Positions 27,806 through 37,874 are shown, counted from the stretch's first letter. The stretch: DNA of 64,000 nucleotides from Sphaerimonospora thailandensis (GCF_016863115.1 NZ_BOOG01000016.1:83293-147292), one strand, 5' to 3'. The notes: a model not told the origin generated them from the letters alone. Made by a program: numbers and translations.

Positions 27806-30421
27806 TTGAGCATTTCGTTCTTATCCGCCGTGTCCGCCAGGTGGGTGCGGCGGAGGAACCGTGACCGGGGCCGGCGCCCCCGGGCCCGGACGATCTCCGC
27901 CCTGACAGCCGGCGCGCTGCTCACCGCGTCTCTCACCGGTGTCATGACGGACGGCGGCGCCTCGGCCGACGCGTCGGCGGTGCCCGCCGCGCCCCGAGTC
28001 GTCCCACTCCCGGTTTCGATGACCTCCGGCAAGGCCGGGGATGCCTTCACGCTCGGCTCGGGCGCCCGCATCGTGGTGAACGACGCCTCCGCCGTCGCGG
28101 TGGCCGACCAGTTGGCGGCGATCCTGCGTCCGTCGACGGGCTATGCCCTGCCGGTTTCGAAGGGGTCCGCTGTGGCGGGTGACATCTCGCTGGCAGTGGG
28201 TGATCCGGGTGTTCCCGATGCCGAGGGCTACCGGCTGGACGTCACGCACAGCGGTGTCGAGATCGTCGCGGCGAACGGGCATGGCCTGTTCAACGGGGTG
28301 CAGACGCTGCGGCAACTTTTCCCCGTCTGGGTCGAGAGCAGGACCGTGCGGCCGGCCGGCTGGACCATCCCCGGGGTGAAGATCTCCGACTATCCGCGCT
28401 ACGAGTACCGGGGCGCGATGCTCGACATCGGCCGGCACTACGAGCCGCCCTCGGTGATCAAGACGTATATCGATGAGATCGCGGCGTACAAGGTGAACAC
28501 GCTGCACCTGCACCTCAGTGACGACCAGGGTTTCCGCATCGCCATCGACGGCCGCCCCGAGCTCACCGACATCGGCGGGCAGTATTCCGGCGGCACGAGC
28601 AAGCCGGGCGACGGCGCCGAGAACGCCGACCCGGGCGGCTACTGGACGCAGGCGGACTACGTCGACGTGGTGAAGTACGCGGCATCGCGCTTCGTCACGA
28701 TCGTGCCGGAGATCGACCTGCCGGGTCACACCAACGCGATCATCATGTCGTACGCCTCTGACGAGGCACAGGCGTACAAGGACGGCACGATCTACGACCC
28801 GAGCGTCAACTGCAGCAACAAGAAGCCGCCGGTCTGGAACCTCAGCAACCAGGTGAACTACAGCGCGCTGTGTCCGGACAGCCCGCTTACCTGGCGGATC
28901 GTCACGGACATCGTCGAGCAGCTGTCCGCCCTGACGCCGGGGCCGTACTTCCACATCGGCGGCGACGAGGTCTCGACGAAGCTGCTCTCCCACGACCAGT
29001 ACCGGGACTTCGTCGCGCGCACAGCGAAGATCGTCAAGGCGCGGGGCAAGTCCGCGATGGGCTGGAACGAGATCGGCGTGGCGCCCTTCGGATCCGATCC
29101 GGAGATGCCGCAGGGCGTCGTGCAGTACTGGGGCGTCGCCCCGGCCGGCGCGGGCGGCGACTCGGCGCGGACCGCGGTCCAGAAGGGCATGAAGATCGTC
29201 ATGTCCCCGGCCAACAAGACCTATCTGGACATGAAGTACACCCCCGGCACGCCGATCGGCACCAGTTGGGCCTGCGTCTGCGACAACGACGTCTTCTACG
29301 ACTGGGAGCCGAGCACGCTGGTCCCGGAGCGTACGGCCTCCGGCACCACTCTGCCCGCCGTCACCGACGAACACATCATCGGGGTCGAGGCGCCGATCTG
29401 GACGGAGACCCTCAAGACCCTCTCCCACATCGAGTTCATGGCCTTCCCCCGGCTCACCGCGATCGCGGAGATCGGCTGGTCTCCGAAGCCCGGACCTGAT
29501 CAACCCGACCGCTCCCTGGCCTCGTTCAAGGTGCGCGAGGCGGCTCAGGGCGGGCGTTGGCAGGTGAAGGGGCAGAATTTCTACCCCTCAACTCAGGTGC
29601 CGTGGGGCCTCGATCTGCTCGCCGGTGACAGGACGCTGAGCGACCGGAACGAGGTCTCCGGCGCGCTGGCGACCCTCGCCGCGCCCGGCAGGGCCCTCGG
29701 TGAGCTGTCGGCCACGATTGAGTGGGGCGACGGCACCAGCTCGAAGGGCAGGCTGACCGGCGTCGAGGCCACCGACCGGACCGCCAACGGCCTGTACACG
29801 CTCAGCGGAGACCACACCTACCGCGCCAACGGCGAGTACCAGGCGAAGGTAACCGTGTCCGTCGACGGCCGCGACCCCGTCGTCGCCGGTTTCACCGTAA
29901 CGGCGAGCGGCGTGCCCTCGTGCACGACGACGATCACCGGGACCCGCTCCGGTCCGTTGACCGTCTCTTCGGGTGTCACGTGCCTGGACCGTGCGACGAT
30001 CTCCGGTCCCGTGACGGTGAGGGCCGGTGCGGGACTGTACGCGTCCCGTTCCCGGCTGACCGGCCCGTTGACGGCGTCCGGTGCCGTCGATGTGCTGCTG
30101 TGCGACACCACCGTCTCGGGGCCGCTCTCCCTGGCCGGCGGGGGGCGGGTCTGGCTCGGCAACCGGAACGGCGGCTGCGCACCGGTGAAGATCAACGGCC
30201 CGGTGACGGTCACCCGCACGACGGGTCAGGTGACGATCGACGGCGGGGTGGTGAGCGGTCCGCTCCATCTGCGGGACAACAAGGTGTCGGCGGCGCCGAG
30301 CGTCGCCGGCAACCGCATCGGCGGCCCGCTGTCATGCGCTGGAAACTCCCCGATGCCGAGCAACGACGGCAGGCCCAACACCGTCTCCGGCCCGAAGACC
30401 GGCCAGTGCGCCAAGCTCTGA
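27806..30421 (+). CDS. Secreted beta-N-acetylhexosaminidase, GH20, with PKD-like and repeat tail
   Basis: 871 residues. A long, Arg-rich signal peptide ([20 protein letters not shown], then a hydrophobic run to ASADA) exports it. The GH20b-like domain (to about 190) is followed by the GH20 catalytic domain: GAMLDIGRHYEPPSVIKTYI, HLHLSDDQGFRI, VPEIDLPGHTNAI and the acid pair in HIGGDEVSTK. After residue 610 come a PKD-like segment (WGDGTSS, HTYRANGEYQAKVTV) and a tail with repeated ISGPVTV/LTGPLTA units that looks like a beta-helix. It would release GlcNAc from chitin or wall fragments. The start is TTG at 27806, five bases after AAGGAG; no ATG or GTG fits better. Confidence 0.9.
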   Translation: MSISFLSAVSARWVRRRNRDRGRRPRARTISALTAGALLTASLTGVMTDGGASADASAVPAAPRVVPLPVSMTSGKAGDAFTLGSGARIVVNDASAVAVADQLAAILRPSTGYALPVSKGSAVAGDISLAVGDPGVPDAEGYRLDVTHSGVEIVAANGHGLFNGVQTLRQLFPVWVESRTVRPAGWTIPGVKISDYPRYEYRGAMLDIGRHYEPPSVIKTYIDEIAAYKVNTLHLHLSDDQGFRIAIDGRPELTDIGGQYSGGTSKPGDGAENADPGGYWTQADYVDVVKYAASRFVTIVPEIDLPGHTNAIIMSYASDEAQAYKDGTIYDPSVNCSNKKPPVWNLSNQVNYSALCPDSPLTWRIVTDIVEQLSALTPGPYFHIGGDEVSTKLLSHDQYRDFVARTAKIVKARGKSAMGWNEIGVAPFGSDPEMPQGVVQYWGVAPAGAGGDSARTAVQKGMKIVMSPANKTYLDMKYTPGTPIGTSWACVCDNDVFYDWEPSTLVPERTASGTTLPAVTDEHIIGVEAPIWTETLKTLSHIEFMAFPRLTAIAEIGWSPKPGPDQPDRSLASFKVREAAQGGRWQVKGQNFYPSTQVPWGLDLLAGDRTLSDRNEVSGALATLAAPGRALGELSATIEWGDGTSSKGRLTGVEATDRTANGLYTLSGDHTYRANGEYQAKVTVSVDGRDPVVAGFTVTASGVPSCTTTITGTRSGPLTVSSGVTCLDRATISGPVTVRAGAGLYASRSRLTGPLTASGAVDVLLCDTTVSGPLSLAGGGRVWLGNRNGGCAPVKINGPVTVTRTTGQVTIDGGVVSGPLHLRDNKVSAAPSVAGNRIGGPLSCAGNSPMPSNDGRPNTVSGPKTGQCAKL

Positions 30422-30423
30422 TC

Positions 30424-30498
30424 CCCACCCCACGTGCGTGATCTCGCGGAAACTCGCAGCGATGCCATTGATCCGCGAGATCACCACGAGGTGGTGGG
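30424..30498. terminator. Bidirectional terminator between hexosaminidase and MFS genes
   Basis: GTGATCTCGCGGA at 30438-30450 and TCCGCGAGATCAC at 30472-30484 are perfect 13-base arms; outer arms CCCCACC and GGTGGGG at the ends extend the pairing. It lies between two convergent stops three and two bases away, so it can end both transcripts. Confidence 0.85.
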
Positions 30499-30499
30499 G

Positions 30500-31750
30500 T
30501 TAGGCGTTCCCCGGTTCGGGGTGGGTGTAGCGGTCACGGCCCGCCCACAGGGCCACGCACGCCTGCGCGAGCGCGAGCCCGGCGGTGAGGACGATGACGA
30601 GGGTCCAGGATCCGGTGCCGCCCGCGAGCCGCCCCGCGGCGAGCGGGCCGGCGGCGGCGAGCAGGTAGCCCACCGACTGCGCCATGCCGGACAGCTTGGC
30701 GGTCTGCGCGAAGGTACGGGTACGCAGGCCGATGAGGGCGAGGGCGATCACGATGGTGCTTCCGGAACTGATCCCGGCGAGCACCACCCAGACCGGGCTC
30801 CAGCCGGGAGCCCACAGCATGCCGGCCATCGCGGCGACCATCGGCGTGCTCATCAGCACGCCGGTCGCGCGCTGGTCGGCCCGGGCGCCCATGATCACGG
30901 TCACCGCCAGCCCCGAGACGATGCCGACCGCCTGGAAGAGGAAGAGGTGCCAGCCGGCCGTGCTCGCCGGGACCCCGCGCGCCGTCTGGATCGTGGGCAG
31001 CCAGTTGACCAGCAGATAGAACGTCGCGGACTGCAGGCCCAGGAAGAACGTCACCTGCCAGGCGACGGCCGACCTCCAGACCGAGGTCTCCCGCACGGTG
31101 GCGACGGCGGGCGCGGCCGTCCCCGCGGACGCCGTACGGGAGCGCGTGCCGCGCATGCGCAGCGCCCAGACCCCGGCGGCCAGCAACGCGGGGACGGCCC
31201 ACACGGCCAGCGACCACCGCCAGCCGCTCCCGGTCGCGGCGGCGATCGGGACGGCGACGCCCGATGCGAGCGCCGCGAAGCCGGTCATCACGGACGTGTA
31301 GAGGCCGGTGACCCGCGAGATCGCGCCGGGATGGTCGCGTTTGACGATCGAGGGGACGAGCACGTTGCCGAGCGCGATCGACGCGCCCACCCCGACGGTG
31401 CCGGCCCACAGCCAGGCGTTGCCCGGGAGCGACCGTACGGCGATGCCGGCGGCCAGCGCGACCATCGCCCACAGGACCACGCGTTCGGCCCCGAACCGGC
31501 TGCTGGTCCCGTGAGCGAGAGGGGACAGGACGGCGAAGGCGAGCAGCGGCAGCGCGCCGAGGGCGCCGAGGGCGGCGGTGCCGAGGCCGGTGTCGGCGCC
31601 GAGCAGGTCCAGGACCGGGCCGACGGAGGTCAGCGGCGGACGCAGGCAACCGGCCACGAGCAGGACGGCCAGGAGTTTCACCGCCGGGTGCACCGCGCTG
31701 CGACTTTCCCCGGTGGTGTGCGGTGTCGTGGATGTGCTCGACATGGTCAT
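30500..31750 (-). CDS. MFS transporter, CynX/NimT-like
   Basis: 416 residues with about 12 hydrophobic segments and no large soluble domain. It resembles the CynX/NimT group of the major facilitator family (LRPPLTSVGPVLDLL near the start, GNVLVPSIVKRDHPG, WHLFLFQAVGIVSGL). These transporters export or import small anions or drugs; the substrate here is not known. Starts at 31744 and 31750 are both possible; neither has a good ribosome site. It is 80 bases from the BMP gene, so it may be the last gene of the operon or separate. Confidence 0.85.
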   Translation of the reverse strand: MTMSSTSTTPHTTGESRSAVHPAVKLLAVLLVAGCLRPPLTSVGPVLDLLGADTGLGTAALGALGALPLLAFAVLSPLAHGTSSRFGAERVVLWAMVALAAGIAVRSLPGNAWLWAGTVGVGASIALGNVLVPSIVKRDHPGAISRVTGLYTSVMTGFAALASGVAVPIAAATGSGWRWSLAVWAVPALLAAGVWALRMRGTRSRTASAGTAAPAVATVRETSVWRSAVAWQVTFFLGLQSATFYLLVNWLPTIQTARGVPASTAGWHLFLFQAVGIVSGLAVTVIMGARADQRATGVLMSTPMVAAMAGMLWAPGWSPVWVVLAGISSGSTIVIALALIGLRTRTFAQTAKLSGMAQSVGYLLAAAGPLAAGRLAGGTGSWTLVIVLTAGLALAQACVALWAGRDRYTHPEPGNA

Positions 31751-31830
31751 CCGCGACACTGCCACTCCCATGCATGCGGTTTGTCCAACATCGTAAGCGT
31801 CGCCGGAAACGTGGTCGCCGCTCGCCTCGG

Positions 31831-32949
31831 TCACAGAGCCCGGGATTCGGCATCCTGTTCGAGCCAGGCCTGCAGCGGGTCGACGCTGCCGGTGATCGCC
31901 TCGTGGAACCAGGCGAACTGCCGCGAAGTCAGGTAGGCCTCGGCCCTGGTGAGGTCGGGCTCCGGCTCCGGACCGTCGTACAGGTCGCCGATCGACGTGC
32001 CGGCGGGCACCACCAGGTTCCCCCGATGATCGCGGATCGGGCCTCGCCAGATGTCCAGCTCGCCGGCCTGGAGCGCGCGGGAGGCCTGGCGGGCGCGCTC
32101 CGCGGCCTCCGGTGGCACCACCGCGGCCGGTTCGGTGTTGCGGACCACCCCGTCCCTGGACCGCAGGTAGGCGTGCCGAGCCCGCCATGTCCCGTCCTGG
32201 ACTGCGCGCACCTCACGGATGTAGAACGGCGCCCAGTCGATGTAGGCCACGTCCAGCACCGCGCTCTGGTGCACCGACCGCAGGTCCCGTCCCATCGACC
32301 ACAACCCGCGCTCGGAGGCCATCTTGGTGATGGTCGGCATCTCGGTGAGCGTGCCGCCGAAGGTGTCGACGCCGAGGTCGATGAGCTCGGTCACGACCGC
32401 CGCCTCCCGCTCGGCCTGATCCTCGGCGAAGTAACTGCCGACCCAGCGGTCGTGGATGATCGCGTCGGGGTTCGCGGTCCGGACGCCGATCGCCCAGGCG
32501 TTGACGATCTGCAGGTCCAGCGGCCCGGGGGTGCCGCCGACGGCACCCAGGACACCGGTCTTGGTCATCGCCCCGCACAGCAGCCCCGACACGTACGCGT
32601 GCTCGTCGCGGGCCTCACGGAAGGTGCCGAAGTTGGCCGCCAGGTCGACGCCCTGGTTGTGCATGAACCGGGTGCCGGGAAAGCGTTCGGCGACCGGCAG
32701 GACCTCGAGCCCACCGCGGGTGTCGCAGGCGAACACCAGGTCGAAGCCGCGCTCGGCGAAGTCGGTGGCCGCAGCCGTGAAGCCCTCGGCCCGGCCGGCG
32801 CCGTCGGCCACCTCGGTGTGCACCGCATCGCCGAACTCGGCCTCCACGGCTTTCCTGGCCCGCTCATGGCTGTGCAGCCAGCTGCTGATGCTGTCGCCCA
32901 CCTTGGCGCGGTGGATCCAGCCGACGCGGACCGGTGAAGAGGTAGTCAT
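31831..32949 (-). CDS. BMP-domain protein without signal peptide
   Basis: 372 residues matching the BMP family (basic membrane lipoprotein, Med/PnrA-like ligand-binding fold): VRVGWIHRAKVGDSISSWLH, FDLVFACDTRGGLEVLPVAE, then YVSGLLCGAMTKTGVLGAVG and WVGSYFAEDQAEREAAVVTE. BMP proteins normally bind nucleosides or related ligands outside the cell as lipoproteins. Here there is no signal peptide and no lipobox, so it seems cytoplasmic. The C-terminal 80 residues are an extra segment. Its start overlaps the LLM gene stop (ATGA), so it belongs to that operon. Confidence 0.82.
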   Translation of the reverse strand: MTTSSPVRVGWIHRAKVGDSISSWLHSHERARKAVEAEFGDAVHTEVADGAGRAEGFTAAATDFAERGFDLVFACDTRGGLEVLPVAERFPGTRFMHNQGVDLAANFGTFREARDEHAYVSGLLCGAMTKTGVLGAVGGTPGPLDLQIVNAWAIGVRTANPDAIIHDRWVGSYFAEDQAEREAAVVTELIDLGVDTFGGTLTEMPTITKMASERGLWSMGRDLRSVHQSAVLDVAYIDWAPFYIREVRAVQDGTWRARHAYLRSRDGVVRNTEPAAVVPPEAAERARQASRALQAGELDIWRGPIRDHRGNLVVPAGTSIGDLYDGPEPEPDLTRAEAYLTSRQFAWFHEAITGSVDPLQAWLEQDAESRAL

Positions 32950-33860
32950 GATGTCCTTTGGGTCGTGGTGTCGAATTCCTGGGCCAGCAGCCGTCCGCCG
33001 TCGTCGAATACGGCCGAGGCCGAGATTTCGACGACGTCCACGCCGCTGTGGTCGCGCAGCCGCCCTATCGCGGTCTTCAGCTCCGGCCGGGGCGCGACGA
33101 GGGTGAACTGGGCGAGGAGTTCCTCGGGCACCAGATCGGCGGCGCGGTCGAGTGTTCCGCCGCCGAACAGCTCCCGCTTGACCGCCTCGACCAGCTTGGC
33201 GTCGATGCCCGCGGCCTCGCGGTACTCGTCGCGGAGATTGCCGAGTTCGAGCGCGACGCGGATCAGCCCGTCACGGGTGACCGTCGCGTCGTCGCCGCCG
33301 TAGGCGACGCTGAGGCCGATGGTGACCGGCCGGTCCATGCCCGACCGCAGCTCCGCCGTCACCTGCGGCAATAACGCGTGCGGTATGCCGGAGAGCAGCA
33401 GTCCGTCGGCATGGCGCAGCGCCATCTGGGCCATCGCCGGGCCTTTGGTGGCCACCCAGGTCTCGGCGCCGGGACACAGCTCCCTGACCGCTCCCAGGGT
33501 CTCGCGGACCGCCGCGATCGGCCGCTGCGCGACCGCGCCGCCGCCGGCCAGGATCCGCTCGCCGCCGCGTGCCAGCACCACGAAGGCTCTGCCGCCGGTC
33601 AGCTCCCGCAGGGTGCGCAACGCGTTCGCGGTGGTGGCCGGCGTCCGGGTGAACGGGTTCGTCACCAATCCCAGCCGGATCCGCTCGGTGGCGCCGGCCA
33701 TGGCGCCGAGCATCACCCACTGATCGCGGCCGTCCAGCCCGCGATCGGCGAGGTGGAACCGCCCGAACCCGCACCGGTCGGCGGCCCGTACCCGGTTCGC
33801 TCCCGCATCGGTCGGGCTGTCGGCCAGCATCACCCCTGAATGGGCGGTTTTTGCCGTCAT
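32946..33860 (-). CDS. LLM-class flavin-dependent oxidoreductase
   Basis: 304 residues of the luciferase-like monooxygenase / F420-dependent reductase superfamily: DGRDQWVMLGAMAGATERIR, GLVTNPFTRTPATTANALRT, FVVLARGGERILAG. The N-terminal half carries the usual TIM-barrel strands. Members use FMN or F420 and either oxygenate or reduce their substrates; the sequence does not tell which. It overlaps its neighbours at both ends by ATGA. It is the only oxygenase-type candidate in the window apart from the two ring-opening dioxygenases. Confidence 0.85.
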   Translation of the reverse strand: MTAKTAHSGVMLADSPTDAGANRVRAADRCGFGRFHLADRGLDGRDQWVMLGAMAGATERIRLGLVTNPFTRTPATTANALRTLRELTGGRAFVVLARGGERILAGGGAVAQRPIAAVRETLGAVRELCPGAETWVATKGPAMAQMALRHADGLLLSGIPHALLPQVTAELRSGMDRPVTIGLSVAYGGDDATVTRDGLIRVALELGNLRDEYREAAGIDAKLVEAVKRELFGGGTLDRAADLVPEELLAQFTLVAPRPELKTAIGRLRDHSGVDVVEISASAVFDDGGRLLAQEFDTTTQRTS

Positions 33861-34927
33861 GCCGATTCCTTTCGCTCAGCAGGGTCGGCCAGATGACAGG
33901 CGACCCGCGTACCGTTGGCCGGCTCACGCATGGCCGGCACCTCAGTCCGGCACCGATCGATCACCAGCGGGCAGCGGTGTTGGAAGGCACAGCCGGCCAC
34001 GGGGACAGAGGTCGGCGGCTCGTTCAGCGAGAACCGCCGGCGCTCCTCGCGCCGCCGCCGCTGCCGCACCGGATCGGCCACCGGCGTGGCCTCCAACAGC
34101 ATCCGGGTGTAGGGGTGGCCGGGCCGGCGGAAGACCTCGACCACCGGGCCGATCTCGACGATCCGGCCGCGGAACATCACCGCCAGTTGATCGCTGACGT
34201 GCGCCACCACGTCCAGGTCATGGCCGATGAACAGGTAGGACATCCCCAACTCCGCCTGGACATCGGCGAACAGGTTGATCACCTGGGCCTGGGTCGAGAC
34301 GTCCAGCGCCGCCACCGGTTCGTCGCAGACGATGAGCCGGGTCTGGCTGGCGAGGGCGCGCGCGATCGCGATCCGCTGCTGCTGGCCGCCGGAGAACTCC
34401 GCCGGGTAGCGATGCCGATGGTGCGCGGCGATACCCACCATGTCCAACAGTTCGACCACCCGCGCGTCGGCGGCCGCGCCGCGCAGCCCCAGGTGCAGCC
34501 GCAACGGCTCGGCGATCGCATCGGCGACGGGGTGTGAGGGGTCCAGCGACGAGCCCGGGTCCTGGAAGACCGCCTGGATCTGCCGCCGCAGCTCCCGCGG
34601 CATCCGTGGGGAGGCCGCGCCGTACTCGTGATCGCCGAAGCTGATCGATCCGGTTGTCGGCCGCTGCAGTCCGAGTACGGCGCGGCCGGTGGTCGACTTG
34701 CCCGAGCCGGACTCGCCCACCAGACCGAGCGTGCTGCCGGGCGGGATGGTGAACGAGACATCCTCCACCGCCCGGACTACGCCGGCGCGGGTGAACGGCA
34801 GGCCTCGATGGGCGAAATGCACGGACAGGTTCCGCACCCGGAGCAACCCGGGATCGACCGACCCCGAGGGCGCGCCGGAGCGCGGCTTCTCATCCGGCGG
34901 CGAGGCGGCGGGTTCTGAGGTGTTCAC
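33857..34927 (-). CDS. Oligopeptide-type ABC transporter ATPase (DppF/OppF-like)
   Basis: 356 residues. Walker A is [17 protein letters not shown], signature [15 protein letters not shown], Walker [14 protein letters not shown]. The C-terminal oligopeptide-ABC extension ([20 protein letters not shown]) ends in a cysteine pair (GCAFQHRCP) typical of OppD/F subunits. Start chosen at GTG 34927, which overlaps the upstream TGA (GTGA). It is the second ATPase of the transporter. Substrate not known; the operon suggests a tryptophan-related compound or short peptide. Confidence 0.92.
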   Translation of the reverse strand: MNTSEPAASPPDEKPRSGAPSGSVDPGLLRVRNLSVHFAHRGLPFTRAGVVRAVEDVSFTIPPGSTLGLVGESGSGKSTTGRAVLGLQRPTTGSISFGDHEYGAASPRMPRELRRQIQAVFQDPGSSLDPSHPVADAIAEPLRLHLGLRGAAADARVVELLDMVGIAAHHRHRYPAEFSGGQQQRIAIARALASQTRLIVCDEPVAALDVSTQAQVINLFADVQAELGMSYLFIGHDLDVVAHVSDQLAVMFRGRIVEIGPVVEVFRRPGHPYTRMLLEATPVADPVRQRRRREERRRFSLNEPPTSVPVAGCAFQHRCPLVIDRCRTEVPAMREPANGTRVACHLADPAERKESA

Positions 34928-36933
34928 AGCCAAGGGTGCTCCTGTGCTCGCAGGCAGCGTGACCGGTGATCTCCGGTGAGCGTGATGGTCGGGACGGCCG
35001 CGGCCGAACAGTCGGTCATGGCGTGGGCGCAGCGCGACTGGAAGCGGCAGCCGTCGGGCCACTGCCCCGGGGCCGGCACCGAGCCGGGAATGGTCGGCAG
35101 CCGTCGGCCGGTCAACGCCACGGGCCGGGCACCGAGCAGGCCGTGGGTGTAGGGGTGCGCGGGCGCGCGGAACAACTCCTCGACCGGCGCCTGCTCCACC
35201 AGCTCCCCCGCGTAGGCGACGATCGTGCGGTCGCAGGCATCGGCCACCACCCCCAGGTCGTGGGTGACCAGCAGCACGGCCATTCCGAACTCCGCGCGTA
35301 GGTCCAAGATCAGATCCAGGACCTGTTCCCGGACGCGTACGTCGAGCGCGGTGACCGGCTCGTCGGCGATCAGCAGCTTGGGACGGCCGGCGATGGCCAT
35401 CGCGATCATCGCTCGCTGGGCCATTCCACCGGAGAACTCGTGCGGATACTGCCTGGCCCGGCGTGCGGGGTCGGGAACGCCCACCTTCTCCAGCAGGGCG
35501 ACCGCTTCGGCGCGGGCGGTGCGGGCGCTGTGCCCGGCCAGCCGAAGCGGCTCGGCGATCTGGTCGCCGATCCGCATCGTCGGGTTGAGGCTGGTCTGCG
35601 GGTTCTGGAAGACCATCGCCAGGCCGTGTCCGCGGGTCCGCTCCCAGTCCGTCGCCGAGGCGCCGACCAGTTCGGTCCCGGCCAGACGGATGGAGCCGGC
35701 GGCGACGCGTCGCTGGTCGTCGAGCAACCCCATCAGCGCCAGGGCGATCGTCGACTTCCCGCAGCCGGACTCGCCGACCAGACCCACCACTTCGCCCTCG
35801 GCGATGTCGAAGGAGACATCCGAGACGACCCGCGTCTCACCGGCGGTGACCGTCAGTCCACTCACCCGGAGCAGCGGTTCGGCGTCGTCCGGTTCCCTGG
35901 CCGGTTCCGTGGCCGCGGTCGTGGTCGTGGTCGCGGTAGGGGTGGGCTGTGGGACGGTTTCCGCCCGCCGGCGGCGGCCCGGCCGGATGCGGGACATCCG
36001 TCGGCCGCGGCCCGGCTTCAACGCGGCCAGCAGCCCGTCACCGACCAGGTTCAGGGCGAGCACGGTGACCGTGATCGCCACCCCCGGCCAGACCACCAGC
36101 AGCGTGTCGGCTCCCTGGATGCTGGTGGCGGCCATGGCCAGCAGAGTGCCCCAGCTGACGTCCGGCGGCTGGGCGCCGAGGCCGATGAAACTCAGCGAGG
36201 CCTCGATGGTCAGCACCACGCCGCATTGCAGCGCGAGTTGCACCATGATCGGCCCGAGGGCGTTGGGCAGCACGTGCCGTCGTACGAGCTGCCCGGTAGG
36301 CACCCCGATCACCTGTGCAGCCGCCAGATAGGTCTCCTCGCGGATGGCGGTGACCGCGTTGCGGCTCACCCGGATGAAGCCGGTGGAGAACACCAGCCCG
36401 AGCGCCGCCATCGACGGGCCGAGACCGGTGCCGAGCACCGCGATCACCAGCATCACCAGGACCAGCGCGGGGATGGCGAACACCAGGTCGTTGAGCCGCA
36501 TCACGATCCGGTCGAGCAACCCACCGCGGAAGCCCGCCAGCAGCCCGATGGGCACACCGACCGCCACCGCGATGCCAACGGCTTCGGCCACGGCGAGCAG
36601 CGAGATCCGGGTCGCCACCAGCATCCGGCTGAGTTCGTCCCTGCCCAGTTCGTCGGTGCCGAGCCAATGCTCCCAGCTCGGCCCGCCGAAGGCCTGTAGC
36701 AGGTCCTGCCGCTCGGGATCGTGGGGAGCCAACCACGGCGCGAAGACCGCGACCACGACCAGCAGCCCCAGGTAGCCGGCGGCGATCAGCGCCCACCGGT
36801 CGGTCCGGAACCGCTGCCAGATCCGGAGCATCTGCCCGGTGGGCGTCGGCTCCTCGGCCGCGGGGGCGGACGCCGAGTCGGCTGCCGGGTCGGCTGCCGG
36901 GTCGGACTCAGCTGTGGACATGGCGCTGCTCAT
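34924..36933 (-). CDS. Fused ABC permease-ATPase (DppC-DppD)
   Basis: 669 residues joining two subunits that are usually separate. Residues 1-320 are a DppC permease: an N-terminal Ala/Pro-rich stretch, membrane segments, and the EAA-like loop [20 protein letters not shown]. After a basic, Thr-rich linker ([14 protein letters not shown]) residues 350-669 are an OppD-type ATPase: [43 protein letters not shown] and the terminal cysteines ([10 protein letters not shown]). Such fusions are known in actinobacteria. Overlaps its neighbours by ATGA and GTGA. Confidence 0.93.
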   Translation of the reverse strand: MSSAMSTAESDPAADPAADSASAPAAEEPTPTGQMLRIWQRFRTDRWALIAAGYLGLLVVVAVFAPWLAPHDPERQDLLQAFGGPSWEHWLGTDELGRDELSRMLVATRISLLAVAEAVGIAVAVGVPIGLLAGFRGGLLDRIVMRLNDLVFAIPALVLVMLVIAVLGTGLGPSMAALGLVFSTGFIRVSRNAVTAIREETYLAAAQVIGVPTGQLVRRHVLPNALGPIMVQLALQCGVVLTIEASLSFIGLGAQPPDVSWGTLLAMAATSIQGADTLLVVWPGVAITVTVLALNLVGDGLLAALKPGRGRRMSRIRPGRRRRAETVPQPTPTATTTTTAATEPAREPDDAEPLLRVSGLTVTAGETRVVSDVSFDIAEGEVVGLVGESGCGKSTIALALMGLLDDQRRVAAGSIRLAGTELVGASATDWERTRGHGLAMVFQNPQTSLNPTMRIGDQIAEPLRLAGHSARTARAEAVALLEKVGVPDPARRARQYPHEFSGGMAQRAMIAMAIAGRPKLLIADEPVTALDVRVREQVLDLILDLRAEFGMAVLLVTHDLGVVADACDRTIVAYAGELVEQAPVEELFRAPAHPYTHGLLGARPVALTGRRLPTIPGSVPAPGQWPDGCRFQSRCAHAMTDCSAAAVPTITLTGDHRSRCLRAQEHPWL

Positions 36934-37874
36934 GCCTGCCTCGTCTTCGGATTGAGCGCCGACAGGAACAGGTCGACGACCAGGTTCACCAGCACCACGA
37001 TCACCACCAGGGCCAGGGCCAGTCCCACCAGCAGCGGGACGTCGTGCTGCATGATCGCGTTGCTCATCGCGCCGCCGATGCCCGGCAGCGAGAACACCTG
37101 CTCGACGATCAGCGAGGTGCCCAGCATGATCGCCACCCAGAAACCGAGCTGAGTGACCACTGGGCCGGCCGCGTTCCGCAGGGCGTGCCGCTGGACGATC
37201 TGCGCCCGTGGCATGCCCTTGGCGTGGGCGGTGCGCACGTAGTCGCTGCCCATCACTTCGGCCATCGAGTTGCGCATCTGCCGTGCCAGCGCGGCCGCCG
37301 GGGTCAGTCCGAGCGCGACGGCCGGGAGGATGATGCTGCCCAGCCAGCCGGCCGGATCCACGTCGATCGGGACATAGCCGGTGGCCGGCAACCAGCCCAG
37401 CCGCAGCGAGAAGATCGCGACCAGGATCAGTCCGAGCCAGAAGGCCGGAAAGGCGACTCCGATGGAGGCCCCGGTGGTGGCCGCCCGGTCCCAGAGGGTT
37501 CGCGGCCGCAGACCGGCCATCACCCCCGCGGGGACTCCCAACAGGCAGGCCACCACCGCACCGGCGACGGTCAGAGACAGCGTCACCGGCAGCCGGTCGG
37601 CGATGGTTCCCGCCACCGGTGCACCGTCGATGAGCGAGCGGCCGAGATCACCGCGTACCGCGTCCAGCAGCCAGGAGAGATACTGACTCGGCAAGGGGGC
37701 GTCCAGCCCCATTTCCTGGCGCAGCCGAGCCACCTGGGCGGCATCGGCCTGCACTCCGGCCACGGACTCGGCGGCGTCGCCGGGCACCAGGTAGGTGATC
37801 CCGAAGATCACCGCCGACATCGCCAGCACGACCAGCGGTAGCGACACCAGCCGTTCGGCAAGGACCTTGCGCAT
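36930..37874 (-). CDS. ABC transporter permease (DppB-like)
   Basis: 314 residues, about six membrane segments. Family segments are MSAVIFGITYLVPGDAAESV near the N terminus, RRDLG-type RGDLGRSLIDGAPV, and the EAA loop YVRTAHAKGMPRAQIVQRHA. The ATG at 37874 lies four bases after the binding-protein stop. It partners the fused permease-ATPase next in line. Confidence 0.93.
   Translation of the reverse strand: MRKVLAERLVSLPLVVLAMSAVIFGITYLVPGDAAESVAGVQADAAQVARLRQEMGLDAPLPSQYLSWLLDAVRGDLGRSLIDGAPVAGTIADRLPVTLSLTVAGAVVACLLGVPAGVMAGLRPRTLWDRAATTGASIGVAFPAFWLGLILVAIFSLRLGWLPATGYVPIDVDPAGWLGSIILPAVALGLTPAAALARQMRNSMAEVMGSDYVRTAHAKGMPRAQIVQRHALRNAAGPVVTQLGFWVAIMLGTSLIVEQVFSLPGIGGAMSNAIMQHDVPLLVGLALALVVIVVLVNLVVDLFLSALNPKTRQA

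Noticed and set aside
27800..29503. Long minus-strand frames opposite the hexosaminidase gene.
   Set aside because: Composition is typical of antisense high-GC shadows; the plus strand has clear GH20 motifs.
30534..31853. A 439-codon minus-strand frame overlapping the MFS gene.
   Set aside because: It is the same strand in another frame, Arg-rich with no membrane segments; the MFS frame has clear transmembrane pattern.
34928..35062. A longer N terminus for the second ABC ATPase (starting near 35062).
   Set aside because: It would overlap the fused permease-ATPase gene by over 130 bases; the GTG at 34927 fits the GTGA coupling seen elsewhere.
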